This document shows positions 8,775-17,471 of a stretch of 64,000 bases of DNA, one piece after another. Within the stretch, counting starts at the first letter, position 1. Every line of letters starts with the position of its first letter. Under the pieces are notes generated by a model. It made no database searches. It was not told where the DNA came from and saw nothing but the letters and a program-made list of their open reading frames with translations. Made by a program: the position numbers and the translations under genes. The stretch is from NCBI GenBank assembly GCA_038239005.1, contig JBBSFE010000001.1, positions 1 through 64,000 of the forward strand, in the 5' to 3' direction. This DNA is from DASXHD01 sp038239005. Its GTDB lineage: Bacteria; Myxococcota_A; Polyangia; Polyangiales; Polyangiaceae.

Positions 8775-9170
8775 TCAACGTTTGTGCGTCTTGTGAGTCG
8801 AGCTGTGTGACGAGCGCGCGCCGTGCGATCCGACGGCGCCGCTCGCGCATGCGCACGCGAGATCCATCATCGCGCCTGCGACGGCATCGGCAACGGCGTT
8901 GTCTTCGTCTGAATCGCCTCGCCCGACGCCGCGCGACGACGACGCGCCATCGGAGACGCAATCGCCTTCGCCGGTGCAATCGTAGCTGCGCTCTCGCCCG
9001 CACCCCGTAGCGACGAAATGTTCGGGTGACACTTGGTCGAGCGTGACGCTGTTGCACGCGAGATCGCCAGCCGCCTGCGCCGAGAGCGTGTCATGCGAGG
9101 CTTCGGCTGACGCGCTGATGAAAGCAACGATTAGGGCAGGGAACACCCATTCTCTGCGGAAGAAGCGCAT
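8775..9170 (-). CDS. Small secreted Cys-rich protein
   Basis: The 131-residue product has a signal peptide (about residues 1-24, cleavage near SASAEA) and a short core, F-V-A-T-G-C-G-R-E-R-S-Y-D-C. That G-C-G-x4-Y-x-C pattern recurs in small exported myxobacterial proteins of unknown function. The second half is acidic then Ser/His-rich and low in complexity. It is divergent from purE with 56 bp between starts, and its 3' end faces that of the preceding lipoprotein gene. No function is proposed. Confidence 0.6.
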   Translation of the reverse strand: MRFFRREWVFPALIVAFISASAEASHDTLSAQAAGDLACNSVTLDQVSPEHFVATGCGRERSYDCTGEGDCVSDGASSSRGVGRGDSDEDNAVADAVAGAMMDLACACASGAVGSHGARSSHSSTHKTHKR

Positions 9171-9226
9171 GCCAAGGAAGAGTACGTCGACGGCGGCGAT
9201 TGCTTCCTTTAGGCTGGGCGGCCCCG

Positions 9227-9706
9227 ATGAGTTTGGTCGCCGTGATCATGGGCAGTCAGAGCGACTGGGAGCACATGCGTCACGCATGCGACGTGCTCGC
9301 GGAGCTCGGCGTCGCCTACGAAAAACGAATCGTGTCGGCCCACCGCATGCCGGACGAAATGTTCGAGTTCGCCGAATCCGCAGAAAAACGTGGCCTTCTC
9401 GTCATCATCGCCGGCGCAGGTGGTGCGGCACACCTTCCTGGAATGGTCGCGGCAAAGTCGCTCTTGCCCGTGCTCGGGGTTCCGATCCCCGCGACCGCTC
9501 TCGTCGGTGTCGATGCGCTTCTTTCGATCGCGCAGATGCCCAAAGGCGTTCCCGTCGGCACGCTCGCGATCGGCGCACCCGGCGCTGCGAATGCGGGGCT
9601 CCTCGCGGCGATGATCGTGGCAGCCAAGCACCCCGAGGTGCGTGAAAAGCTCCGCGCGTGGCGAGCCGCGCGCAAAGACGAAGTCTTGGCCCAGAAGCTC
9701 CCTTGA
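9227..9706 (+). CDS. purE: N5-carboxyaminoimidazole ribonucleotide mutase PurE
   Basis: The 159-residue class I PurE catalyses the rearrangement of N5-CAIR to CAIR in purine synthesis. It has the M-G-S-Q-S-D-W phosphate loop at the N-terminus, the S-A-H-R-M-P motif and the G-A-G-G-A-A-H-L-P-G-M loop. The ATG at 9227 is chosen because it places M-G-S-x-S-D at residues 8-13 as in the family. purK follows 12 bp downstream. Confidence 0.95.
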   Translation: MSLVAVIMGSQSDWEHMRHACDVLAELGVAYEKRIVSAHRMPDEMFEFAESAEKRGLLVIIAGAGGAAHLPGMVAAKSLLPVLGVPIPATALVGVDALLSIAQMPKGVPVGTLAIGAPGAANAGLLAAMIVAAKHPEVREKLRAWRAARKDEVLAQKLP

Positions 9707-9718
9707 AATGAAACCGTC

Positions 9719-10867
9719 ATGAAGGCGAAGCCGATCCTTCCCGGCGCGACGTTCGGCATCCTCGGCGGAGGGCAGCTCGGTCGAATGATGGCGATGGCCG
9801 CGCGCACGCTCGGCTATCACGTGCGCGCGCTCGATCCGGATGCCTCGTGCGCTGCGCGATTCGTCGTCGACAAGCTCGTGACCGCGTCGTTCGAAGACGC
9901 CGGCGCCGCGGCCGAGCTCGCGCGCGGCTCGGATGTCGTCACACTCGAGATCGAAAAAGTCTCGCAAGCCAGCATGCGTGCGGCTGCGCGCCATGCGCCC
10001 GTCAGGCCCGACGCCGCAGTGCTGGAGGTCGTCCAAGATCGCATTCGGCAAAAGCAGTGGCTCGCACGTCACAAATTTCCGGTCGGAGAATTTTCCGTCG
10101 CGCGAACGGCGCACCAGCTCGCGGGCGCCGCGCTTCGCATGCGATCGACTGCATATGTGAAAGCCGCACGGGGCGGATACGACGGGCGCAGCCAAGTCGT
10201 TCTCACGGCGCCCGAAATGGCGGCGGTCGCGTGGACGGAGCTCGGCGCTCGCCCATGCGTCGTCGAACGCGCGGTTGCGATCGATCGCGAGCTCTCGATT
10301 CTCGTCGCGCGCTCTCCGAGCGGACAGACCGCCGTGTATCCGCCGTCGCTCAATCATCACGAAAACCGCATCCTCGAACATTGCGTGCTCCCCGCGCCGA
10401 TCTCGCCGCGCCTTGCGAAGCGCGCCCAAGAGATCGCGCGTTCGATCGCCGAAGCGCTGCATGTCATCGGTCTGCTCGTGGTCGAGTTTTTCGTGACCGA
10501 AGACGGCGAGCTCCTCGTCAACGAGCTCGCGCCGCGCCCGCACAACACGTTCCACGGCACGGAGGTCGCGTGCCTCACGAGCCAGTTCGAGCAGGCCGTG
10601 CGCGCCGTATGCGATTTGCCGCTCGGCTCGACCGAAGCGCATCGATCAGTTGCAATCTACAACCTTCTCGGCGACCTCTGGCATTCGCCCGACACGAGCC
10701 AATCTTCGCCCGCGTTCGACCGTGCCCTCGCACTTCCCGGCGTGCGCCTGCACCTCTACGGAAAGCGTGAAGCGCGCGCGGGCCGGAAGATGGGGCACCT
10801 CTCGGCTGCGGCGAAGACGCCCAAAGAAGCCGTCGCGCTCGTCAAGCGGGCGCGGGCTCTTCTCTGA
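9719..10867 (+). CDS. purK: N5-carboxyaminoimidazole ribonucleotide synthase PurK
   Basis: The 382-residue ATP-grasp enzyme makes N5-CAIR from AIR, ATP and bicarbonate, the substrate for PurE. Evidence includes the N-terminal I-L-G-G-G-Q-L-G-R-M loop, K-A-A-R-G-G-Y-D-G-R (glycine-rich ATP lid) and N-E-L-A-P-R-P-H-N (metal/carboxylate site). It forms a purEK operon with the preceding gene. Its last 26 bp overlap the end of the convergent ABC ATPase gene. Confidence 0.95.
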   Translation: MKAKPILPGATFGILGGGQLGRMMAMAARTLGYHVRALDPDASCAARFVVDKLVTASFEDAGAAAELARGSDVVTLEIEKVSQASMRAAARHAPVRPDAAVLEVVQDRIRQKQWLARHKFPVGEFSVARTAHQLAGAALRMRSTAYVKAARGGYDGRSQVVLTAPEMAAVAWTELGARPCVVERAVAIDRELSILVARSPSGQTAVYPPSLNHHENRILEHCVLPAPISPRLAKRAQEIARSIAEALHVIGLLVVEFFVTEDGELLVNELAPRPHNTFHGTEVACLTSQFEQAVRAVCDLPLGSTEAHRSVAIYNLLGDLWHSPDTSQSSPAFDRALALPGVRLHLYGKREARAGRKMGHLSAAAKTPKEAVALVKRARALL

Positions 10868-11504
10868 GGGGCACGTCGGCGAGCACGCCTTTGTCGAGCG
10901 TGCCCGCGCGGCTCGCGACATCGCGCGCGAACGGGAGATCGTGCGTCGCGACGAGGAGCGACATTCCACCTTGCGCGAGCGCGAGCAAGAGCTCGGTCAA
11001 GCCTTTGCGGCGCGCGGGGTCGAGCGCAGACGTCGGCTCGTCGAGGAGAAGCACATCGGGCTCCATCGCCATCGCGCGCGCGATCGCCACGCGTTGCGAT
11101 TCGCCGCCCGAGAGCTCAGCGGGTTTGGCGTCTCGGCGATGCGCCACGCCGAGCTCCGCGAGCAATTTCTCCGCGCGCGCTCGCGCATCGGCCGGCGAAA
11201 GCTTCGCGACGTGGATCGGCGCTTCCATCACGTTCTCGATCGCCGTCATGTGCGCGAAGAGATGGTGCTGCTGAAAGACGAGTCCGACGCGGCCTTCGCC
11301 GCCGACTTTGATCGTTCCTTCGTCGACCTCGTCGAGCCTGGTTACGCATCGCAAAAGCGTGCTCTTGCCCGTTCCGGATTCGCCGAGGAGCGCGTAGATG
11401 GTGCCTGGCGCGATCGAGAGCGAGACGCCATCGAGCACCCAGCGCTCGCCGCGCCGTTTGCGAACTCCATCGAGCACGAGCCTCGCGGAGAGCGGTACTG
11501 TCAT
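10842..11504 (-). CDS. Polar amino-acid ABC transporter ATPase
   Basis: This 220-residue ATPase would energise the fused receptor/permease encoded just upstream. It has Walker A (GESGTGKST, about 41-49), the signature L-S-G-G-E-S-Q (131-137), Walker B with V-L-L-L-D-E-P-T (151-158) and the H-loop His (about 188), all in GlnQ/HisP order. The frame extends upstream into the permease gene, but the ATG at 11504 makes an ATGA overlap with the permease stop and fits the family N-terminus. Confidence 0.88.
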   Translation of the reverse strand: MTVPLSARLVLDGVRKRRGERWVLDGVSLSIAPGTIYALLGESGTGKSTLLRCVTRLDEVDEGTIKVGGEGRVGLVFQQHHLFAHMTAIENVMEAPIHVAKLSPADARARAEKLLAELGVAHRRDAKPAELSGGESQRVAIARAMAMEPDVLLLDEPTSALDPARRKGLTELLLALAQGGMSLLVATHDLPFARDVASRAGTLDKGVLADVPLREEPAPA

Positions 11505-13000
11505 CGCGCCTCGAGGCGTCGCGCGATGCGCGCGAGCGGGAAGCTCATCGCAAAATACATCGCGGCGCAGAGCGCGCCTGGCAAGAGCCAGCTGCGGACG
11601 TCGACCGAGGTGATGGTCATGCGCTTCGTGAGCTCGACGACGGTGATGACGCTCACGAGCGACGAGTCTTTGAGGAGCGCGATGAAGTCGCTCGTCACGT
11701 TGGGTAGTGAGTGCTTCAGCGCTTGGGGCACGATGATGCGGCGGAGCGCGAGCGGGATTTTCATGCCGAGGGCGCGCGCGGCTTCCATCTGGCCGATCGG
11801 GACCGCGAGAATTCCCGCGCGGTGCGTCTCGGCTTCGTAGGCCGCGTAGTTCATGCCGAGCCCGACGATGGCCGCGACGAGCGGGCCCATCCGAACGACG
11901 GGCGCGAGCCCATAGTAGAGGACGTAGAGCTGCAATAGTACCGGGGTACCACGGTACAATTCGACGTACGTTGCCGCGAGATTGCCGAGCCAGCGCGGCC
12001 CATGCGTGCGCGCGATCGCGAGCAAGAGGCCGAGCGGGAAGGCGACTGCCATCGCGAGGACCGAGACGAAGAGCGTCACGCCGGCGCCTTGGATGAAGAG
12101 CCAGACGTGGTGTGCGCCAAAATGCGGGTAGGCCTCTATGCGCGACTCGCCGATGGATGCGCTCCCGCCCGAGGGATGTCCGTACGTCTCGAGCTTGTCT
12201 TCGCGTGGGTCGTCGATGCCGGAGCGCGCGAGGATGGCGCGGAGCTCGCCGTTCCACACGAGCTCGTCGAGTGCGTCGTCGATCGCGAGCATGAGCGCGT
12301 GGTCCGTCTTGCGGGTGGCGATAGCGTAGACGCCCTCGCGCACGTCTCCGGCGGTCGCGAGCTCGGCGTGCCGCGTCGCGTACCGTTGGGCGATGATGTC
12401 GTCGAGGAGCACGGCGTCGATACGACCATGCGCGAGATCGGCGTAGGGCTCCTCTTGGCCTTCGTAGAGAACGGGATCGGCTCCCGCAGCGACGAGCGTG
12501 TCGTAGGCGAGCGACGTGCCGAGAGTGCCAACGCGGCAGCCGCGCAAGTCACCAAGGTTCGCGCTAAAGCGCGCTTCGCCTTTGCGCACGGTGAGGCGCT
12601 CGGCGAACACGTAATACGGGCGCGAGAAAAGGATGCGCCCCATACGCTCGCGCGTAATCTCGTATCCGTTCAGGATGATGTCGAACGTGCCGCGCTCGAG
12701 CGATGGCGCGAGCGTATTCCAATCGTTTTGCACGAACTCTTCCGTCACCCCGAGGCGCTTTGCGATCGCTTGGGCGAGCTCGACCTCGAAACCGACGAGC
12801 ATGCCATCCGGCCGTTGCGAAACGTACGGCTCGCCGCCTTGCAAATCGCCACCCCAGCGCAGCGTGCCGCGCGACTTCACTTGCGCGAGCGAGTCGTCGC
12901 CGTCTGCATGAGCCGATCGCGCGAGGAGGCTCGCGAAGAGCGTGACGACTATGAGCGTGATCGCCGTGACCCATGCCCATAGCGTTCGACGCACGCGCAC
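11501..13000 (-). CDS. Polar amino-acid ABC transporter: substrate-binding protein fused to permease
   Basis: The 499-residue fusion has a signal peptide or anchor (about 1-32), an SBP_bac_3 receptor domain (about 38-270) and a HisM/GlnP-type permease (about 300-495). The permease has five hydrophobic helices and the E-A-A-R-A-L-G coupling loop. The receptor is therefore tethered outside its own transmembrane domain. The GTG at 13000 is the only start that includes the signal. The ATPase gene is coupled through a 4-bp overlap, and the SbcD-like gene is divergent after 24 bp. Confidence 0.88.
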   Translation of the reverse strand: MRVRRTLWAWVTAITLIVVTLFASLLARSAHADGDDSLAQVKSRGTLRWGGDLQGGEPYVSQRPDGMLVGFEVELAQAIAKRLGVTEEFVQNDWNTLAPSLERGTFDIILNGYEITRERMGRILFSRPYYVFAERLTVRKGEARFSANLGDLRGCRVGTLGTSLAYDTLVAAGADPVLYEGQEEPYADLAHGRIDAVLLDDIIAQRYATRHAELATAGDVREGVYAIATRKTDHALMLAIDDALDELVWNGELRAILARSGIDDPREDKLETYGHPSGGSASIGESRIEAYPHFGAHHVWLFIQGAGVTLFVSVLAMAVAFPLGLLLAIARTHGPRWLGNLAATYVELYRGTPVLLQLYVLYYGLAPVVRMGPLVAAIVGLGMNYAAYEAETHRAGILAVPIGQMEAARALGMKIPLALRRIIVPQALKHSLPNVTSDFIALLKDSSLVSVITVVELTKRMTITSVDVRSWLLPGALCAAMYFAMSFPLARIARRLEAR

Positions 13001-13024
13001 AACCTACACTACTCTCCCTACCCG

Positions 13025-14296
13025 ATGCGCATCGTGCACGCCGCCGACCTTCACCTCGACAGCCCTCTTCGCGGGCTCGCACCCTACGATGGCGCGCCGG
13101 TGTCGGCCATTCGCGAGGCGACACGCCGCGCACTCGAGAACATGGTTGCATCATGCATCGAGTCGAAGGCTTCGCTCTTGCTGCTCGCGGGCGATCTCTA
13201 CGACGGCGACTGGCGCGATTTCTCGACGGGGCTCTTTTTCGCAAAGGAGATGTCGCGCCTTCGCGAGGCGGGCGTTCGCGTCGTCATCGTGCGCGGCAAC
13301 CACGATGCGCAAAGCCAGATCACACGCGCGCTCCGGCTACCCGAAAACGTGCGTGAGCTCTCGCACAAGAAACCCGAAACGGTGGTCTTCGAAGATTTGG
13401 GGATCGCGGTGCATGGCCGAAGCTTCGCCGAGCGCGTCGTGACCGACGATCTCTCGCGCGACTATCCAGCACCGATCTCGGGGATGCTCAACTTTGGACT
13501 GCTCCACACGTGCGCCGAAGGGCGCGCGGGCCACGAGCCATACGCGCCCTGCAACGTCGAGTCCCTCAAATCGCACGGGTACGACTACTGGGCGCTCGGT
13601 CACGTGCACCAGCGCGAGGTGCTCGCCGAGGAGCCGTGGATCGTCTTTCCCGGCAACATTCAGGGACGTCATGTGCGCGAGCTCGGCGCCAAAGGCGCGA
13701 CGATGATCGATGTCGACGCGGGTCGCATTGCGTCGGTCGAGCATGCGTCGTTCGACGTCGTGAGGTGGTGCGTTTCGATCGTCGATGTTGCTGCGTCTGC
13801 GGGCGTCCATGACGTGCTCGATGCTGCGCGCGAAGCCATGGCGAGCGAGCTCGAGGCCGCGGACGGTCGCGTCGTCGCCACGCGCGTGATCGTGCGCGGC
13901 GCCGAGAGCGCAGTGTCACGCGTGATTGGCGCACGTGACGCCGTGACCGCCGAGCTCCAAGCCATCGCGAACGATCTCGGCAACGTCTACTTCGAAAAGT
14001 TGAAGGTCGAGACGACGTCGAAAGCCCCACGCCCCGTCAGCGGCGAGTGGGTCGATGCGCTCGCAACGCTCGCCGACGTCACCGACGAAGAGCTCACCTC
14101 GCTCGCGGCTGAAGCGCTCGCCGAAGTGCGCTCGAAGCTCCCGCTCGAAATCGAAGGGGGCACCGACGGCCTCCACCTCGACGACGTGAACGTGCTTCGC
14201 GCGCTATTGAACGAAGCGCAGCAAGCTCTGGTCGCGAAAGTCCGAGAGGAAGCAGGCGAGGAGGGCTCCCCCCTTCGGGGATCACGAGGCGCGTAA
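13025..14296 (+). CDS. YhaO/SbcD-like metallophosphoesterase (DNA exonuclease subunit)
   Basis: The 423-residue protein has the full calcineurin-like phosphoesterase set: D-L-H-L-D (8-12), L-A-G-D-L-Y-D-G-D, R-G-N-H-D-A-Q, L-L-H-T and G-H-V-H-Q. This matches the YhaO/SbcD/Mre11 branch that works as the nuclease half of an SbcC/Rad50-type complex. The next gene encodes the matching ATPase and overlaps by one base (TAATG), so the two are translated together. It is divergent from the ABC transporter. Confidence 0.88.
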   Translation: MRIVHAADLHLDSPLRGLAPYDGAPVSAIREATRRALENMVASCIESKASLLLLAGDLYDGDWRDFSTGLFFAKEMSRLREAGVRVVIVRGNHDAQSQITRALRLPENVRELSHKKPETVVFEDLGIAVHGRSFAERVVTDDLSRDYPAPISGMLNFGLLHTCAEGRAGHEPYAPCNVESLKSHGYDYWALGHVHQREVLAEEPWIVFPGNIQGRHVRELGAKGATMIDVDAGRIASVEHASFDVVRWCVSIVDVAASAGVHDVLDAAREAMASELEAADGRVVATRVIVRGAESAVSRVIGARDAVTAELQAIANDLGNVYFEKLKVETTSKAPRPVSGEWVDALATLADVTDEELTSLAAEALAEVRSKLPLEIEGGTDGLHLDDVNVLRALLNEAQQALVAKVREEAGEEGSPLRGSRGA

Positions 14297-17200
14297 TGCG
14301 TATTCGCTCGCTCGACCTGCTCGCATTCGGGCCGTTTCAAGGCAAGCGTCTGCGCTTCGCCAACGACGGCGGCATCGAGGTCGTCTTCGGTCCAAACGAA
14401 GCAGGCAAAAGCACGACGCGCCGCGCCGTGCTTGGCTTGCTCTTCGGCATCCCCGAGCGCAGCAAGGACGGGCACTCGGTCGACGAGGTGCGTGTCGGCG
14501 CCACGCTCATTGATACGCACGGGCAGTCGCTCGACCTCGTGCGCCGCAAAGGTCGAAAGAACACGCTCCTCACTCCAAGTGGCGAGCCCTTCGACTCCGA
14601 GGTGCTCGCGCGCTGGCTCGGCGGCATCGACGCGAACGCCTACGAGCAAACGTATGGGCTCGACCACGTCGGCCTGCGGAAGGGCGGCGCTGCACTGAAG
14701 GTCGGCAATGGCGATCTCGGGGAGAGCCTATTTTCGGCTGCAACTGGGCTCACGGGCCTGCATGCGGTTCTCGTTGCGCTGCGTGCGGAGGCGGATGCGC
14801 TGTTCGTTCCGCGCGGCACAGCGCGCCCGCTCAACGAAGCGCATCGCTCGTATACGGAAGCGAAGAAACTCGCGAGCCAGCTGGCAACGCACCCAGACGA
14901 GTGGCTGAAGGTCGAGAAACAAATCGAGCAAGCTCGCGCCCTGCTCGAGACATTGCGCCGTGAGCGAGCGGCGCTAGCCGAGGAGCGCGCGCGAGCACAG
15001 AGCATTGCAGCGGCGGCTCGCTCGCTCGATGCGAATCGCGCGCGCGTTGCGGAGCTCGATGGCTCGCTCGCCCTTGCGCGTGCCGAGCTCGAAGGTTTGA
15101 GCCCCGCGGATGACTTGCTCTCACGCTCGCAAACGATCGCAGAGCTTCAAGAGCGGCTCGGAAGCCATCGCAAAGCGCAGCTCGATCGCCCGCGCATCGC
15201 CGCGGAGCTAGACGCCATCGAGGAGCGCGCGCGCAAAGCGAAACGCGCGGCGCCGGCCAACGTGGAGAGTGCGCTTCCTCTCGCGCCGAGTGTGCGAAAG
15301 CTCGTCACCGATGCAGCGAGCCTGCGTGCACGTGCACGCGTCGTCCAAACGCGCGAAGCCGAGACGGCGGAGGCGTCGAAACGCGCGGCAGCGGATTGCA
15401 CCAGCGACGTAGGCGACGACGAATCGAATGATCTTCGCGACGCACTCGAGCTCTCACGCAGCGAGGGCAAGCTCGAGGCGCGTCTCGACGAAGCGCGCGC
15501 CGCGGCCGCACGCGATCGCGCCGCGGTCGCCACACGCATCGCGTCGCTCGATGTCCCAGCGAAGACGCTCGATGAGCTTCTCGCCATGACCGTCCCTTCG
15601 AGCGATGTCGCATCGACACACGCACGTGCGGCCGCGAGTCACGTGGAGCGCGCGCGCGGTGCGAGCGATCGACGTCGGCGTCTCGAGGAAGAGCACGCCG
15701 AAGCCGAGCGCGCCGTCGCAGCGCTTCGCGCCGAGGGTGACGTGCCCACCGAGGAATCGCTCGAGAAAGCGCGCTCCGAACGCGACGCGCTCTGGGACGC
15801 CATCCGTGACGGAACGAACGCGCCTTCGGGTCGCGCGGCTGGTCGATTCGAGCGATCGATGACCGACTCGGACGAGCTCGCCGATCGGCTGCGGCGTGAA
15901 GCGGCGCGCGTCACGCGTCTCGCCGAAGCCGAGGCATCGCTCGCTGCGACCGATCGCAAGCTTGCAATCGCTCGCGACGAAGAGCGAGCGCTCGCGGAAG
16001 AGGCGGCCGCATCCGCGCGCGCGTGGTCGGTGCTGTCGCCACGCTCACCGGAAGAGACCATTGCGTGGCTCGCGCGTTACGAGAGCGCTTGCGTCGCAGC
16101 GCGTCGCGCGATCGAGTCCGAGCACGCGGTGGCGCCTCTCGAATCGGCAGCGCGCACGGCGAGGCAGGCGCTCGTCGCGGCACTCGTCCGCGAAGGGGAG
16201 GCCCCCGCGGCCGATGCGCCGCTTGCTCGGCTCGAACAAGCGGCCAAGCGCTTGCTTGCAGCACGAGACGAAGCGCATGCATCGCGCACGGTGGCGGCGG
16301 GCGCACTTCGCGTCGCCGAGCGCGAGCACGCACAGGCCGTTCGCGATCACGCCGCGCTCGAACGCGATCGCGCCACGTGGGAGACCGAATGGAGCGGCGT
16401 GACGCGTGCCCTCGGCCTCCGCGATGCCGCAAGCCCGGAAGAAGCCGAGGCCGCTCTCGAGGCCGCAGCGCTATTGGCGCGAATCGACGAAGAAGCCGAC
16501 AAGGTTCGGCGGCGCCTCGCGGGTATCGATCGCGACGCGAAACGGTTCACGTCCGACGTCCTCGAAGTGTGCGAAGCGTGTGCGTCCGATTTGTCGCCGC
16601 GCGCACCCGAGGAAGCGTGTGCCAAGCTCGCGCGCCGCGTCGCTCGTTCGAGCGCAGAGCGCGCCAAACGCGAAACCCTAGAGGAGCAAGCGCGTCGGCT
16701 CGATGCGCAAGCACGTGAAGCGCGCGCCGCGTTCGACCAATCATCCAACGCTTTGGAGTCACCGGAGCCCGCTGCGTCTGCGGAGTTGCGTGCGGCCGAT
16801 CTCGAAGCGCGTCTCGTCGAGGTCGACGATCGCATCCAGCAAACAAGCCGCCACCTCGGAAGCGTCGAGACCGGCGCAAAAGAAATGCCGAAGTCCCCCG
16901 CTGTCGAGCAAGCGGCGGAAGCGCAACGCCAGCTCGCGCGCGTTCGCGATCTTGCCGAGCGCTTCGCGCGTGCGCGTCTCGCCGCGGCTGCCGTATCGCG
17001 CTTGCTCGACAAATATCGGCGCGAAAATCAGGGCCCGGTGCTCACGCGCGCGAGCTCGCTCTTCGCAACGCTCACGCTCGGCGCGTTCGAAGGCCTCGAG
17101 GTCGGCTTCGGCGAATCGGACGAGCCCGTCATCGTCGCCGTGAAGGACGGTCGGCGCCTCGAAACCACCTCGCTCTCGGATGGCACCCTCGATCAGCTCT

Positions 17201-17454
17201 ATCTCGCGCTCCGCGTTGCCAGCCTCGAACGCCTCACGCATGCGCGCGGCCCGCTCCCGCTTCTCCTCGACGATGTGCTCGTTCACTTCGACGATCAGCG
17301 TGCGGCCGCGGCGCTCACGATTCTGTCCGAGCTTGCGAAGCACACCCAGGTCATTCTCTTCACGCACCACACTCGCATCGTGGAGATTGCGCGGCGCGCC
17401 ATCTCCGACCGCGATGCGTCCCCCACGGCGGGTATCCACGATCTCGGCGCCTGA
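14296..17454 (+). CDS. YhaN/SbcC-like AAA ATPase with long coiled coil
   Basis: The 1052-residue product is the partner of the preceding nuclease, probably for processing of DNA ends or hairpins. The N-terminus has Walker A F-G-P-N-E-A-G-K-S-T (about 33-42). About 700 residues of Ala/Arg/Glu-rich heptad sequence follow, a coiled coil with no clear Cys hook. The C-terminus has the signature L-S-D-G-T-L-D-Q-L-Y-L-A and Walker B L-P-L-L-L-D-D-V-L-V. The N-terminal shape is that of YhaN rather than classical SbcC. Confidence 0.88.
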   Translation: MRIRSLDLLAFGPFQGKRLRFANDGGIEVVFGPNEAGKSTTRRAVLGLLFGIPERSKDGHSVDEVRVGATLIDTHGQSLDLVRRKGRKNTLLTPSGEPFDSEVLARWLGGIDANAYEQTYGLDHVGLRKGGAALKVGNGDLGESLFSAATGLTGLHAVLVALRAEADALFVPRGTARPLNEAHRSYTEAKKLASQLATHPDEWLKVEKQIEQARALLETLRRERAALAEERARAQSIAAAARSLDANRARVAELDGSLALARAELEGLSPADDLLSRSQTIAELQERLGSHRKAQLDRPRIAAELDAIEERARKAKRAAPANVESALPLAPSVRKLVTDAASLRARARVVQTREAETAEASKRAAADCTSDVGDDESNDLRDALELSRSEGKLEARLDEARAAAARDRAAVATRIASLDVPAKTLDELLAMTVPSSDVASTHARAAASHVERARGASDRRRRLEEEHAEAERAVAALRAEGDVPTEESLEKARSERDALWDAIRDGTNAPSGRAAGRFERSMTDSDELADRLRREAARVTRLAEAEASLAATDRKLAIARDEERALAEEAAASARAWSVLSPRSPEETIAWLARYESACVAARRAIESEHAVAPLESAARTARQALVAALVREGEAPAADAPLARLEQAAKRLLAARDEAHASRTVAAGALRVAEREHAQAVRDHAALERDRATWETEWSGVTRALGLRDAASPEEAEAALEAAALLARIDEEADKVRRRLAGIDRDAKRFTSDVLEVCEACASDLSPRAPEEACAKLARRVARSSAERAKRETLEEQARRLDAQAREARAAFDQSSNALESPEPAASAELRAADLEARLVEVDDRIQQTSRHLGSVETGAKEMPKSPAVEQAAEAQRQLARVRDLAERFARARLAAAAVSRLLDKYRRENQGPVLTRASSLFATLTLGAFEGLEVGFGESDEPVIVAVKDGRRLETTSLSDGTLDQLYLALRVASLERLTHARGPLPLLLDDVLVHFDDQRAAAALTILSELAKHTQVILFTHHTRIVEIARRAISDRDASPTAGIHDLGA

Positions 17455-17471
17455 GCCCCGCGGATGGCGGG

